Position numbers and translations under genes: made by a program
The notes under the pieces: model-generated
Told to the model about the DNA's origin: nothing
What the model saw: the letters and a program-made list of their open reading frames with translations, nothing else
Database searches by the model: none
Assembly (NCBI RefSeq): GCF_035712445.1
Contig: NZ_DASTAT010000132.1
Span: 1 to 42,776 of the forward strand
DNA from: Oligoflexus sp.
Lineage (GTDB): Bacteria; Bdellovibrionota_B; Oligoflexia; Oligoflexales; Oligoflexaceae
Reading direction: 5' to 3'
DNA: 42,776 nt
Shown: piece after piece, positions 14,386 through 23,644 of the stretch
Position numbering within the stretch: position 1 is the stretch's first letter
Layout: each line of letters opens with the position of its first letter

Positions 14386-17177
14386 GCCGATTTTTGAATC
14401 GACATGGTATGGTACAGCCGTATCACAAATTCAAAAGGCACGAATTCAGGGTGCAGCACTTTATCCGAGGTATGAAGCCGGATGGAAGTGCTCCCCTGCT
14501 TGGCTTCGATATAGTCCTTCACCGCGTTCATCCCCACACCGCGACCTGAAATATCCGTGACCGATTGAGCCGTGGAGAAACCGGGCTCGAAGATGAGATA
14601 GGCGATCTCTTCCAAAGAATTTTTTTGCTGGGCTTTGATCAGGCCCTTGTCCAATGCGATCTGGTGGATTGCCCGCAGGTTCAAGCCGCGTCCGTCGTCA
14701 CGATAGGTGATATAGAGGCCATCATCCTTCAAATCGAGCTGCACAAAGATGTGGCCTTCCTTGGATTTTCCCGCAGCCAGGCGTTCCGCGGCGGATTCGA
14801 TGCCATGGTCCATGGAGTTTCTGATGATATGGATGAAGGTATTCCGGATCAGTTCCTGGGCTTCGGAGGAAAGGCAGATGCCTCGATCCTCGATGGTGAT
14901 CAGAGGGGATTCCTTCTGTAAATCCCGGGCCAGCATCTCGGCATTGGAAAGGACTTCGCGGAACACGGTTTCGGCGCGGACAAAGGTCAGCTCTTCGATG
15001 CTTTCTTTGAGCGAGCGGGCCTTTTGCTTCAGCATCGGCACGCCTTCCTCTTCCGTCACGCGCAGGAAATTTCTGATGCGTTCGACAAGGTCATGAGAAA
15101 GAGCAAGGCTGTCGCCCACATTGCGCCCGAGTTTGACCTGGTTCAGATCCTGGTACGTATCCATAAGGTCCTGGATCTTTTGACAATCATCGAGCAGGGC
15201 ATCGCGGTTCCAGTTCGCGATGTTGCTGAGGCTCGCGGCCAGCCTCTGCTCGGCATCATGCATCAATGGGGTCAGGTGGGAGAGCCCCAGGGCCCGCGCC
15301 GATCCTTTGATGGTATGCATGTTGATAAAGAGTATTTTCAGGATTTCCTTGTCATAGCGGTGGTTGGTGCGCAGGAGGCGCTTATTATCCGACAGGAACC
15401 TTTGGGCTGAGTTGACGAAAATTCCGAACTGCTTGGGTGTAACGTCCAGGATCTCGCCGATGTATTCGAGCTCCTTGGATTTTTCCGCGGCTTCCGCTTC
15501 CAGTTTTTTCAAGGCTGTGACGTCCTTGACGGATATCAGCATTTTTTCGACGCGGGCATTCCTGTCGATGACCGGATTCCAATCCAATTGCAGAACGCGG
15601 ACCTCTTCGCCAAAACGGAAATTCATTTCTGTGGGCAAAAGATGACTGTTGCTATGAAAGTTCAGGTCAGATTCATCCAGGCTGTTTTCGAGCACGGTCT
15701 GGACCACGCTGCGGGTCTCTTCTGTCGCCTGCGCGTGTTTGAAGAGCAGGTCCAGGACGCTGCTGGAGGCCACCTTATCGGTGTGGAAGAGGGTTTTTAC
15801 AGATTCCGAATGGGTTTCCGTGATCGTGAGGCCGTGACGCCCGACGATCATGATCCCTATCTGAATATGCTTCAGAATCGACTTGATTTCGCGGGTTTGT
15901 TCTTCGACCATGCGTTCCAGGTTGTTATTCAGGTGCACGACGGCTTCGTGTTCCTTATGCAGGTCGACGTTCAGTTTTTCAATCCTTGCAAAGGCCGACT
16001 TCTCGGTAAGGCGCACCTTATCCGCCAGGGCAAGAGAGAGCAGAACGACTTCGATGACGGATCCGATCAGTACGCTCCATTCCGACCAGAACGAGGCGGG
16101 AATGATGCCAGAGGCCATGGCCATGCGGATGACGTTGCCTATGATAAGGGCCAGCCAGGCGAGTGTGAAGAAGTAGGCTGGTCTATAGCGTTTGAGCGAG
16201 CAGACAATACCACAGGTCAGGGTGATGACCGAAGCCATGGTCGCCCCCAGGACCGAGGTCTTGGCACCCAGGTTATAGGAATGGAGCAGGCATGCATCCG
16301 AGACGAGGCATAGGACTATTCCCAGATAGCAAAGGCGTTCGAGCCAGGGGTGGCGGCCGCGCAGCGAGAGGAAAACCAGAGGGAAAAGACAGGCTAAAAT
16401 CGCCGAAAGATTGGCCGTGAAGATATAGCCTCGATTCATGGCCCCGGTGTAGTCATCGAGCCCATGAACGATGAGGCCGGAATAGGCTATGGACTGAATA
16501 ACCATCGCCAGGATGAAGGCAAAGTAGACCAGATAGGGAAGCTTGCGGAGCTGCAGCCAGATGAAAAAGTTGTAGAACGCCATGACAGTGAGAATGCAGA
16601 GACAGGAAAAGAGAAAGACGTATTCTTTGGTCCTTGTCTCATAAAAGGTCTGTTCATTGAAGAGGGTGACATTGTATATGGCTGATCCCTGGGTTTGGAT
16701 GCGCATCAAAAGCCAGGATTCGCCGGGGAGAAGTTGAGCCTGAAAGCTTGGAATGCGATTGAACTGGCGCTTTTTATCAAAGGGGATCTGATCGCCCATC
16801 CGTGCGTGTTCGATGGTGCCAGTCGCGGGATGAATCAACCAGAAGTCAATCGCATCTGTGATGGCATAAGCTTCCGTGAGAATCACATCCAGGGTCTGGT
16901 TACTGGTGTTCAGAAGGGGAACCCGGGCCCATACGGCAGCGGTTGTGAAGCCGAAGTTCGCGGAACGCCTGGACGTCGGCGCGAATTGCTTAAGAAAATC
17001 AGTGTCTTGTATGTGATCGGCGCTGTAGCGGTTCTCTTTGTCTTCCAAAAACCAGAGGGACCTATCCAACTCCACCGTACGCAGATCAGCGCTGACCTTG
17101 ACCGGCATCTGCCGTGCCTCGGCCACGGAGAGGCTGGACCAGAGACTTAGAAGAACGAGCAAGGTGATACGAAGCAC
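14382..17177 (-). CDS. CheA-like histidine kinase with 7TMR-DISM sensor
   Basis: A 931-residue sensor. Order: signal peptide (1-22); periplasmic 7TMR-DISM extracellular domain (about 35-180); seven transmembrane helices (about 185-388); coiled coil (390-435); PAS-like segment ending in ISVKDVTALKKLE (about 435-560); Hpt domain with phospho-acceptor His621 (HTIKGSARALGL); HATPase with NSMDHG (Asn787), DDGRG (827-831) and GRGVGM (878-883). The separate Hpt and the H-kinase layout are CheA-like, but no CheW domain and no receiver domain follow, so phosphate must go to a response regulator encoded elsewhere. The GTG start (17175-17177) is preferred because GAGG (17184-17187) lies 6 nt upstream; a TTG at 17189 would add four residues. 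No regulator gene is adjacent. Confidence 0.88.
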   Translation of the reverse strand: MLRITLLVLLSLWSSLSVAEARQMPVKVSADLRTVELDRSLWFLEDKENRYSADHIQDTDFLKQFAPTSRRSANFGFTTAAVWARVPLLNTSNQTLDVILTEAYAITDAIDFWLIHPATGTIEHARMGDQIPFDKKRQFNRIPSFQAQLLPGESWLLMRIQTQGSAIYNVTLFNEQTFYETRTKEYVFLFSCLCILTVMAFYNFFIWLQLRKLPYLVYFAFILAMVIQSIAYSGLIVHGLDDYTGAMNRGYIFTANLSAILACLFPLVFLSLRGRHPWLERLCYLGIVLCLVSDACLLHSYNLGAKTSVLGATMASVITLTCGIVCSLKRYRPAYFFTLAWLALIIGNVIRMAMASGIIPASFWSEWSVLIGSVIEVVLLSLALADKVRLTEKSAFARIEKLNVDLHKEHEAVVHLNNNLERMVEEQTREIKSILKHIQIGIMIVGRHGLTITETHSESVKTLFHTDKVASSSVLDLLFKHAQATEETRSVVQTVLENSLDESDLNFHSNSHLLPTEMNFRFGEEVRVLQLDWNPVIDRNARVEKMLISVKDVTALKKLEAEAAEKSKELEYIGEILDVTPKQFGIFVNSAQRFLSDNKRLLRTNHRYDKEILKILFINMHTIKGSARALGLSHLTPLMHDAEQRLAASLSNIANWNRDALLDDCQKIQDLMDTYQDLNQVKLGRNVGDSLALSHDLVERIRNFLRVTEEEGVPMLKQKARSLKESIEELTFVRAETVFREVLSNAEMLARDLQKESPLITIEDRGICLSSEAQELIRNTFIHIIRNSMDHGIESAAERLAAGKSKEGHIFVQLDLKDDGLYITYRDDGRGLNLRAIHQIALDKGLIKAQQKNSLEEIAYLIFEPGFSTAQSVTDISGRGVGMNAVKDYIEAKQGSTSIRLHTSDKVLHPEFVPFEFVIRLYHTMSIQKSA

Positions 17178-17455
17178 TGAACACCTCAAAGTAGTGGACT
17201 CAGTGTCCTGTCGGTTTGAATGGCTCTTGCACCAAGCCTAAATATTCTATTCATATGCAAAGGTAAGTCGGGAGTCCGCAGCATGGGTAAAGAGACACAT
17301 GTCCAAGGATTTTACAGGACTCAAGACGCAGGTCTTTATATTCGCAAGAATTCAACTCCATCGCAGTTTGGATGCGTCCTTGCTAAATCCAAACGTGAAG
17401 GCGTCGCTTTTCACGCCCTCGTCTCGAACATCCTGTTGTTAAGGAAAGGTCCCTT

Positions 17456-18292
17456 ATGAAGTTCCCTCTTGGTCTGCTGCTCCTGCTCTCCCTACTGCCC
17501 GCTGCCTGCCAAAACCATGAGAATTCCCGTACAAAAGGCATTGGCACGAATCTCGAGAATCAGCCTCTTGTCATCGTTAAACGATATAAGGCCAACCCTC
17601 AGTTCGACCGTTCAATCCAGTTCATTTCGGATATGAAAGCCAGCATATACCTGGCCGATGTGGAGAAGTTGGATGGCAACGTGGAAACAATCATCTATGC
17701 GGCCACTGCCGACGAAGCCAGGTATCTGGAATCGAAAGACGTCATTCCCTATCATGCCAGCTTCAGCGCTTCAAAAGATGACTATGCAATGTGCATGTTC
17801 CAGGAAACGGATAGCTGCGACATCACCTGGGAAGACGACGCCTTCCTTGTGGCCAATAAGAAAGACGGCACGCAAAGAAAGCTCAAGCCCATCGTCAATC
17901 ACAAGCGCACGCGTCTGACATTGAACCGTGAAGATGACCGGACGCTCGTGATTACCTTCGCAGACAAGCAAGTCCCTATCAATCAAGCCGCTGCGGACGA
18001 GGAAGAATACGGCGCCAGTGCCGTAATTGCGAAGCACAATGCCACTTTGGAATTCAACTCCTTTTCCAAGGGTAAAGACGCCAGCGGCATGGTCACGGTC
18101 AAGGAGCTTTGCGAGATAGGCCAGGCGAGTATTTGGAGCCAGGGTGAGAATCTCCTGGGTACCGACGCTTTCCCTGATGATGTTGTCGTCAAAGACTGTT
18201 CGCAGGAAGGCAGGATCATCCTGAAATTCGCGGCGGACAAGGAGCTGTTCCTGCTCGATGAATTAAACGTGACCGGATATTTGGCCAAATAA
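17456..18292 (+). CDS. lipoprotein of unknown function
   Basis: A 278-residue protein with a lipoprotein signal ending in LPAAC (Cys18). The mature part is hydrophilic, mixed alpha/beta and contains four further cysteines (CMFQETDSC and two near the end, KELC and VKDC) that could form two disulfide bonds. No family was recognised. GGAAAGG upstream of the ATG gives a good ribosome binding site. The 278 nt in front of it hold no convincing gene. It is convergent with the next lipoprotein gene, and they share a hairpin terminator. Confidence 0.75.
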   Translation: MKFPLGLLLLLSLLPAACQNHENSRTKGIGTNLENQPLVIVKRYKANPQFDRSIQFISDMKASIYLADVEKLDGNVETIIYAATADEARYLESKDVIPYHASFSASKDDYAMCMFQETDSCDITWEDDAFLVANKKDGTQRKLKPIVNHKRTRLTLNREDDRTLVITFADKQVPINQAAADEEEYGASAVIAKHNATLEFNSFSKGKDASGMVTVKELCEIGQASIWSQGENLLGTDAFPDDVVVKDCSQEGRIILKFAADKELFLLDELNVTGYLAK

Positions 18293-18317
18293 AAACGGGA
18301 GCCGATCAAGGCTCCCG
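18289..18317 (-). terminator. terminator between two convergent lipoprotein genes
   Basis: CGGGAGCC (18296-18303) and GGCTCCCG (18310-18317) form an 8-bp stem with loop GATCAA. On the minus strand it is followed by TTTTTATTT, ideal for the gene ending at 18351. It also sits 4 nt after the plus-strand stop at 18292 and may serve both directions. Confidence 0.8.
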
Positions 18318-18350
18318 ATAAACAAGGGCCAGGCGCGTTTGATCCTGGCT

Positions 18351-18842
18351 TTATGCTGTCACAGCGGCGACAATGTCCTCGACGGCATCCAAAATTCCTG
18401 CAACGTCTGCATTGATCGCAGCCGCCACCAGATCCTGAATGGCCTTGGCCAATCCACCCGCATCCACCAAACCAAAGGAAGGACGACCGAGCAGAGCCTG
18501 ATTCAAAAGCTGGCTCGAAAGACCGGAGATGGCTTTTTGATCGCCGGCCTTGGAGGCTTCAATCAGCTGCATGGTGGTCGCGGACAGGCCCTGGGCCTGC
18601 TCGGCACTCAACTTGGGATTCTGCGCGTAGACCGCGTCCACCTCGGGTTTCAATGCAACCATATCCATGGGTTCGGATACAGGCGCGACCGGGGCTGGTG
18701 GGGTCGTGACCACGGTTTCAGGCTGAGGGGCTTTCTCGGGTTCGGATCGGGATTCCGGTTCCGGTGTTCTTTGCGACTGCGGCTTGGGTGCTGCTTCGCA
18801 ACCGATGAAGGTGAGGGCAAGACAGAGAATGGCTCGACGCAT
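18351..18842 (-). CDS. small Pro/Glu-rich lipoprotein, function unknown
   Basis: A 163-residue lipoprotein with lipobox FIGC (Cys15). Residues about 17-62 form a Pro/Glu/Thr/Val-rich disordered linker that would span from the membrane into the periplasm. The C-terminal part (about 75-163) is helical and Ala-rich. It includes a short acidic-amphipathic end, AAAINADVAGILDAVEDIV. No catalytic motif is visible and no family was recognised. AAGGAA lies 6 nt before the ATG. The 264 nt upstream are AT-rich and contain no gene. Confidence 0.7.
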   Translation of the reverse strand: MRRAILCLALTFIGCEAAPKPQSQRTPEPESRSEPEKAPQPETVVTTPPAPVAPVSEPMDMVALKPEVDAVYAQNPKLSAEQAQGLSATTMQLIEASKAGDQKAISGLSSQLLNQALLGRPSFGLVDAGGLAKAIQDLVAAAINADVAGILDAVEDIVAAVTA

Positions 18843-19106
18843 GAGCGTTCCTTTCCATACGTTGTTCGATGGGCTCCATCTTTACCTTATTCAAAAGCAA
18901 GGCCAGTCAGCTTCTGCACGGATTTCCGGGATTTAGCCGGGAACACTGCGGCAAGTCCTGCGCATAACGAAAATGAGTTGGATGCTATTTAATTTGTAAA
19001 TTAGCGGAAATATGAGTGAAAATTGGCAAGTGCCAGGAAAATTCTTGCCGGAATGCGGGACCGACGGAAGCAGGGAGGGAAAAACGGAATCAGCGTCACG
19101 TTTTAG

Positions 19107-19138
19107 AAAAAAAAACAGGCTGGGCGTAAACCCAGCCT
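19107..19138 (-). terminator. strong terminator of the metalloprotease gene
   Basis: AGGCTGGG (19117-19124) and CCCAGCCT (19131-19138) form an 8-bp stem around CGTAAA. On the minus strand nine T residues follow (plus A-run 19107-19115). It lies 16 nt after the stop at 19155. Confidence 0.9.
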
Positions 19139-19154
19139 CTTGCATCAGGAACGA

Positions 19155-21443
19155 TCAGTTCTTTTCGACGACCGGAACGGGTTGACCGTTACAGTTCGCG
19201 CTCAGAAGGATTTCAAGGTTCTGACGCGACGATCCCCAAGGAAGCTGAATCGTAGCGACCAAAGCCTTCGGTTCGCCACTGGGCAGCGTCGCAGGATTAT
19301 CGCGGAGCAGAACGTTATCCCGACGACTCACGACGCGACCATTGGCGAGCTGGTTGGCCGTGACGCGGAAGATACAGCCCTGCAGAGCGCCCTTGCTTTC
19401 ATTCACAAGGTTCATCTTGATGCGAGCACTTGCGCCGAGCCAGTCGATGTTCATGCTTTCGATGAAGCCGCTGGTCAACCAGGTGATCTCGGCCTTTTGT
19501 GGAGCAGGCTGAGGCGCTGGCTGCGGTGCAGGCGCTGGCGTGGGCTTCGGCGTAGGAGCCGGTGTTGGATTCGGAGCTGGCGTCGGCGTAGGAGCCGGAA
19601 CACCTGGCTCATTCATGCCGTTACACTTCGGTGAACGCTTGGCCAGACCATGACGGGCAAAGGCATCGGTAATCAGACAGAAGTTTTTCCCCGAAGCCGG
19701 ATCGCCGCCGTTCGCATCCAAAGCCAAAGTCGCTTCGTAGGAATCTTCATACTGCGTGGTCGTATAAAGACTCTTCAGGAACAACTTCTTGGCCATGGCG
19801 CGACCTTCCGCACCATAACGCTTCTCGAAGTTCTGGATCACATGGTACCAGGTGGAACCGATCACCAGACCTTCGGTGTGAACTTCCTTATCCCTGGGTG
19901 GATAGGAATAATTGGAATCGAGGTAACGGATCGAGCCACTTCCTGAACGGCCTTTCTGAAAGCCAGGAGCCATATCGGGAGACTGGGTGATGAAGGTCGA
20001 AATGATGTCACCGATACCTTCGGAATACGCACCATCCGTAATGCCACCGATGTTGGCATCCAGGCCGTGACCCCACTCGTGATACACAACGTCGGCGATT
20101 TCCCCGGTGTTGGCACACTGCGAGCTGGCGCTCATGAAGTTCAGGCTACGGCCATCCCAGTAAGCGTTACAGGTCTCGCTCAGGTTCACGTTAGCGGTCA
20201 CCTTGCTGCTGAACCATTTGGGATTCACAACGTCCTTGGCCCAGTTCTGCACCTTCTGCAGATGATAGAACACATTGCGTTCCGCCAGAGTCGAGTTGCT
20301 GTTATTGAAAAGTATGTTGCCGGTTCCCGAGGCACGGGCTTGTTTCCCTTGCGCATTCACGATCTTGAAATTGGCGGAATCAAGAGCCGAGACGGCATCG
20401 GTTCCGCTGAGGGAAATCTGGCCCATGGCATCGGCGAAGCCACTGGCGGCTGAGGTTTGCACCATGACAAAGGGCAGAGCGGCATCGACCAGAGGTCCAC
20501 CGGGTGCTCTTTGATTCACGCTGGCCAGGACCTTGCCTTCATAACTGAAACGCAGGGGCTGCCATTCCAAAACTTCATTGTCCGTCACGCTTCGAATCAT
20601 CCCATAGGGTTCGCCTTCCGGCGTTGCGGCGGTGAAGTAAAGACCATGTTTGAATTCATATTTGCCATTCGCACCAACGCGGGGGTAAAGAACCTTGCCC
20701 AGACTGCCTTCATCGACAGTGGATGTGGCCCCGAGCACAGCGGCAGTCGTGACGGCCGCCAGCTCCTTGGCATCAAGCTCGGCGGGCTCTTCCAGCTTCT
20801 CCTGATCCACGCCGAAGGTTCGCGATAAAACCTGAACGAGTTGACCCTGGCTGAAGCGGAATCCCACATGCCCGCCCATCAGCTTATAACCACCTACATC
20901 GTAGTCAAAGCCGAGGAGGAGGGACTCATCATCCACATAGAACTGTTCCAGGTTGAGTTTCAGATTTTCAATCTGAAAGCCGAACTTGCCCGGCTGTTCT
21001 TTGACGAACTCTTTCACAAGATCAGCCAGCTGACCTGCGAATTTCGCCTGGTCCGCCTCGCTGTTGCCCGCAAGACGCTTCAGGTCGGTGGCGTCTTTCA
21101 CGCCCGGGAGTTTTTCCAGGAGATTCAGGGGCAGTCGGCCCGAAAGAAGCAGCGGCGTGCCGCTGATCGGATCGACGGAAACGCTGGCATTGGCGCCGTT
21201 CTCGTCCTGCACACCCGAGATGGATATGGTGTCCGAACTTACGGCCTCGGTTTTCACGGGTTCCAGGAATTTTTCTTCGCTGGCCGTGGAGCGGATCAGA
21301 TTTTGGCCTTTGGCCGGGATTTTGAGACCCTCAGTGGACGGATTCAAAGTCCTTTTGGAGGACGCTGCGGGACCACCGCAGGCTTGGATAAAGGCCAGAA
21401 GGAGAGGGGCCACGAGAACAGAAGTGGAGTGTCGCATTTTCAT
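19155..21443 (-). CDS. gluzincin (M4/M36-like) metalloprotease lipoprotein
   Basis: A 762-residue exported protease. The signal peptide ends in IQAC (Cys22). Residues about 70-310 form the propeptide: an FTP-like and PepSY-like inhibitor/chaperone region. The catalytic domain (about 315-605) has HEWGH (zinc ligands His455 and His459, catalytic Glu456) and EGIGD with zinc ligand Glu475, the HExxH plus Glu signature of thermolysin- or fungalysin-type enzymes. The spacing between the two motifs is about 16 residues, shorter than in classical thermolysins. A Pro/Ala/Thr linker (614-650) leads to a C-terminal beta domain. It would digest proteins at the cell surface after removal of the propeptide. 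GAGGTAG precedes the ATG. It is divergent from the cyclase gene. Confidence 0.87.
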   Translation of the reverse strand: MKMRHSTSVLVAPLLLAFIQACGGPAASSKRTLNPSTEGLKIPAKGQNLIRSTASEEKFLEPVKTEAVSSDTISISGVQDENGANASVSVDPISGTPLLLSGRLPLNLLEKLPGVKDATDLKRLAGNSEADQAKFAGQLADLVKEFVKEQPGKFGFQIENLKLNLEQFYVDDESLLLGFDYDVGGYKLMGGHVGFRFSQGQLVQVLSRTFGVDQEKLEEPAELDAKELAAVTTAAVLGATSTVDEGSLGKVLYPRVGANGKYEFKHGLYFTAATPEGEPYGMIRSVTDNEVLEWQPLRFSYEGKVLASVNQRAPGGPLVDAALPFVMVQTSAASGFADAMGQISLSGTDAVSALDSANFKIVNAQGKQARASGTGNILFNNSNSTLAERNVFYHLQKVQNWAKDVVNPKWFSSKVTANVNLSETCNAYWDGRSLNFMSASSQCANTGEIADVVYHEWGHGLDANIGGITDGAYSEGIGDIISTFITQSPDMAPGFQKGRSGSGSIRYLDSNYSYPPRDKEVHTEGLVIGSTWYHVIQNFEKRYGAEGRAMAKKLFLKSLYTTTQYEDSYEATLALDANGGDPASGKNFCLITDAFARHGLAKRSPKCNGMNEPGVPAPTPTPAPNPTPAPTPKPTPAPAPQPAPQPAPQKAEITWLTSGFIESMNIDWLGASARIKMNLVNESKGALQGCIFRVTANQLANGRVVSRRDNVLLRDNPATLPSGEPKALVATIQLPWGSSRQNLEILLSANCNGQPVPVVEKN

Positions 21444-21627
21444 CAGCTACCTCATCAGCATGGAAAATAAAGAGCAGGAGCAGGATCATCGCCTGGCTAA
21501 TTCGTACTAGCCATGGGACAGCTCTAACAGCTGGGTCAGGACCTGATCGAAATGCTGTTGCGATGCCGGCAAAAATTGCCTCTGTTTGATCAAAAAAAGG
21601 AGCCGATGGAAAGCAACGGAGACGTTC

Positions 21628-23595
21628 ATGTTTAAAGTTTGGACATACGGGAAACTCAAGTTGCTGGGGGCGCTGCTGGCCTTCTGGCCTTTTTTCGCAT
21701 TTGCGAACATCAATGATCCCGAGCATGTCCTCGGCCCCTATTCGCGCGCGGAACGCCGACTGGAAAAGATTCTGGAACCTATGCCCGGCAAGGGCCTACT
21801 GGAAAAGATCGAAGCCTATGAACGGGGACGAAAACCTGATTCGGACACGGACTATATCCTTAGGCGTTTGAAGCTCAGACAATACGATGATCGTGGTCAG
21901 ACCCAGGATGCGATGAACATCTGTACCGGGATCAAGGCCGATGATTATGAGATGGTGGCGCTCTGCACTTACATGAATCCCAACAAATTCGTGGAAAGCG
22001 CTATTCAGCAAACAGAGAAGATCTGGGAGCAGAGTCAAAGAGAATTGCCCGGCACCGTGGTGCCGACCCGGGTCGCCATTATTCTTTTGAACATGACTTT
22101 CGATGCCACAGACATAAGCCGGGCGCGTGAATTTTACCAGCAGGCCCTGGCTACGCTGCCTCGGGACGCGCTACGGAGTCGGCTCGATCTGAACTGGACG
22201 GTGGCGAATGTCTATTCATTCTCGCTCAATAGCGAGGCCATGCAGCGGGAAAGCATGAAGCTCTATGATGCCTTGGAACAGGCTTACCAGGAGGATCCTG
22301 AATCACTCTATATTGCTGAGTACATGGCCTTTAACAAGGGTCTGAACCATATCTTTCTATTTCAGGATTACAAGGCCGCCCTTCAGGAATTCTCGAAACT
22401 GCCCCGCACCAGCCGACCCTGGCTCGACGCCCAGGTTTATTCGGCCCTGGCCTATTTTCACCTGAAAGAAAACGCCAAGGCCAGGTCAGCTTTGGCGAAC
22501 ATTCAGCTGGAAAAACATCTCGATCTGCAAAGGCTCCCGAGTCTGGCCTGCTATCAGGCGATCGTAAGGTTTGGGCTCAAGGAAAGCACGGATCTGTCGG
22601 ACTGCTTTTCCATGTTGGAAAAAGGCAGTGGGCCCGACACCAGTATTCAACTGACCCGCGAACTGATGGATCTTGATCTTCCTGTGGACGCCCGTCTGCG
22701 CGTTCTGCAGGCGTTCTGGCGAATCTATCTGCAGCAGCTGGAACCCAAGATCCGGCAGATCATGGAAAACAACAGCAATGCGATTGAATTGGCTCGGGTT
22801 CGTACCGAGAATCTGGTGAAGGACTATGATATTAAAAATTTCAATCTGCTGAAAATCATCGCCGGCGGATTGATTTTCGGTTTGCTGCTCGCGGCCTTCA
22901 TGCTTTGGAATCTCCGCAGTAAAAACAGGAGCATCGAAAAACTCCAGACCTATATCCAGCAGGCTGTGCTGGCCCGATTCCTGCCGCCGGTCATCGTCGC
23001 GGAGATCGTCCAGGGACGCTCGCGCCTGGAAGCCGAACCCAAGGATGAACTCATCACCCTCATGTTCTGCGATATCGTGGGTTTCACAGCTCTGTCCGGG
23101 GATTTAGACCGGCCGCAGACTGTGGCGCTGCTGAATGACTTCATGCATATCGTCACGGAAGTGGTCTATAAGCATGGCGGCACCATTGATAAATTCATCG
23201 GGGATGCCGCCATGGTGATCTTCGGAGCCCCAACGCCTTTGGATGCGAAAATTCAAGCGGAACGCGCAGTGGCCTGTGCCCAGGATCTTCTGGTCGCCAT
23301 GTCACGCGTCCATCACTTCAAATTAAGAATCGGAATTCATCAGGGCATGGCTACTGTGGGAATCTTTGGGAGTGAACGACGTTCGGATTTTACGGCCATT
23401 GGTTCCACGGTGAATATCGCCTCGCGCATCGAGGGGCGCGCTCAGCCCCAGGAAATCCTGATGAGTGAAGCCGTGGCGCATCATCTGCCGGAATCGGCCG
23501 TGATGGACTGCGGTTTCTATGAGTTGCGCGGGATCATGCACCCGGTTCGTCTCTATCGCTCCCGAACCCTTGCGGCTTTGAACGAAGCCTCCTGA
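21628..23595 (+). CDS. membrane-bound class III adenylate cyclase
   Basis: A 655-residue protein: signal peptide (1-26), a periplasmic helical repeat region (about 40-400, TPR-like), one transmembrane helix (407-428), and a cytoplasmic class III cyclase domain (about 470-650). Metal-binding Asp482 (FCDIVGFT) and Asp526 (KFIGDAAMVIFG), the adenine-specifying Lys522, and the transition-state pair Asn596 and Arg600 (GSTVNIASR) are all present. It should therefore make cAMP from ATP in response to a periplasmic signal. The segment QQAVLARFLPP (444-454) before the catalytic core is the usual cyclase transducer/docking helix. The ATG at 21628 is chosen because GGAG precedes it by 7 nt and a signal peptide follows; an upstream TTG at 21586 is unlikely. 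Confidence 0.92.
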   Translation: MFKVWTYGKLKLLGALLAFWPFFAFANINDPEHVLGPYSRAERRLEKILEPMPGKGLLEKIEAYERGRKPDSDTDYILRRLKLRQYDDRGQTQDAMNICTGIKADDYEMVALCTYMNPNKFVESAIQQTEKIWEQSQRELPGTVVPTRVAIILLNMTFDATDISRAREFYQQALATLPRDALRSRLDLNWTVANVYSFSLNSEAMQRESMKLYDALEQAYQEDPESLYIAEYMAFNKGLNHIFLFQDYKAALQEFSKLPRTSRPWLDAQVYSALAYFHLKENAKARSALANIQLEKHLDLQRLPSLACYQAIVRFGLKESTDLSDCFSMLEKGSGPDTSIQLTRELMDLDLPVDARLRVLQAFWRIYLQQLEPKIRQIMENNSNAIELARVRTENLVKDYDIKNFNLLKIIAGGLIFGLLLAAFMLWNLRSKNRSIEKLQTYIQQAVLARFLPPVIVAEIVQGRSRLEAEPKDELITLMFCDIVGFTALSGDLDRPQTVALLNDFMHIVTEVVYKHGGTIDKFIGDAAMVIFGAPTPLDAKIQAERAVACAQDLLVAMSRVHHFKLRIGIHQGMATVGIFGSERRSDFTAIGSTVNIASRIEGRAQPQEILMSEAVAHHLPESAVMDCGFYELRGIMHPVRLYRSRTLAALNEAS

Positions 23596-23603
23596 AATGA
23601 AGA

Positions 23604-23629
23604 ACGGGTGGTGCCGTAACACCACCCGT
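23604..23629. terminator. bidirectional hairpin terminator
   Basis: ACGGGTGGTG (23604-23613) and CACCACCCGT (23620-23629) form a perfect 10-bp stem around CCGTAA. It lies between the convergent cyclase gene (stop 23595) and the lipoprotein gene (stop 23645). The flanks are only modestly T-rich on either strand. Confidence 0.7.
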
Positions 23630-23644
23630 CTTGATATTCAGAAC

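Noticed and set aside
17220..17459. Plus-strand frame of 79 codons before the 17456 lipoprotein, touching its start
   Set aside because: No ribosome binding site, no signal peptide and no motif; the stop overlap with the lipoprotein ATG is probably accidental.
18933..19145. Minus-strand frame of 70 codons over the terminator of the metalloprotease gene
   Set aside because: It starts inside the terminator hairpin and its T-run encodes poly-Phe, so it is not a gene.
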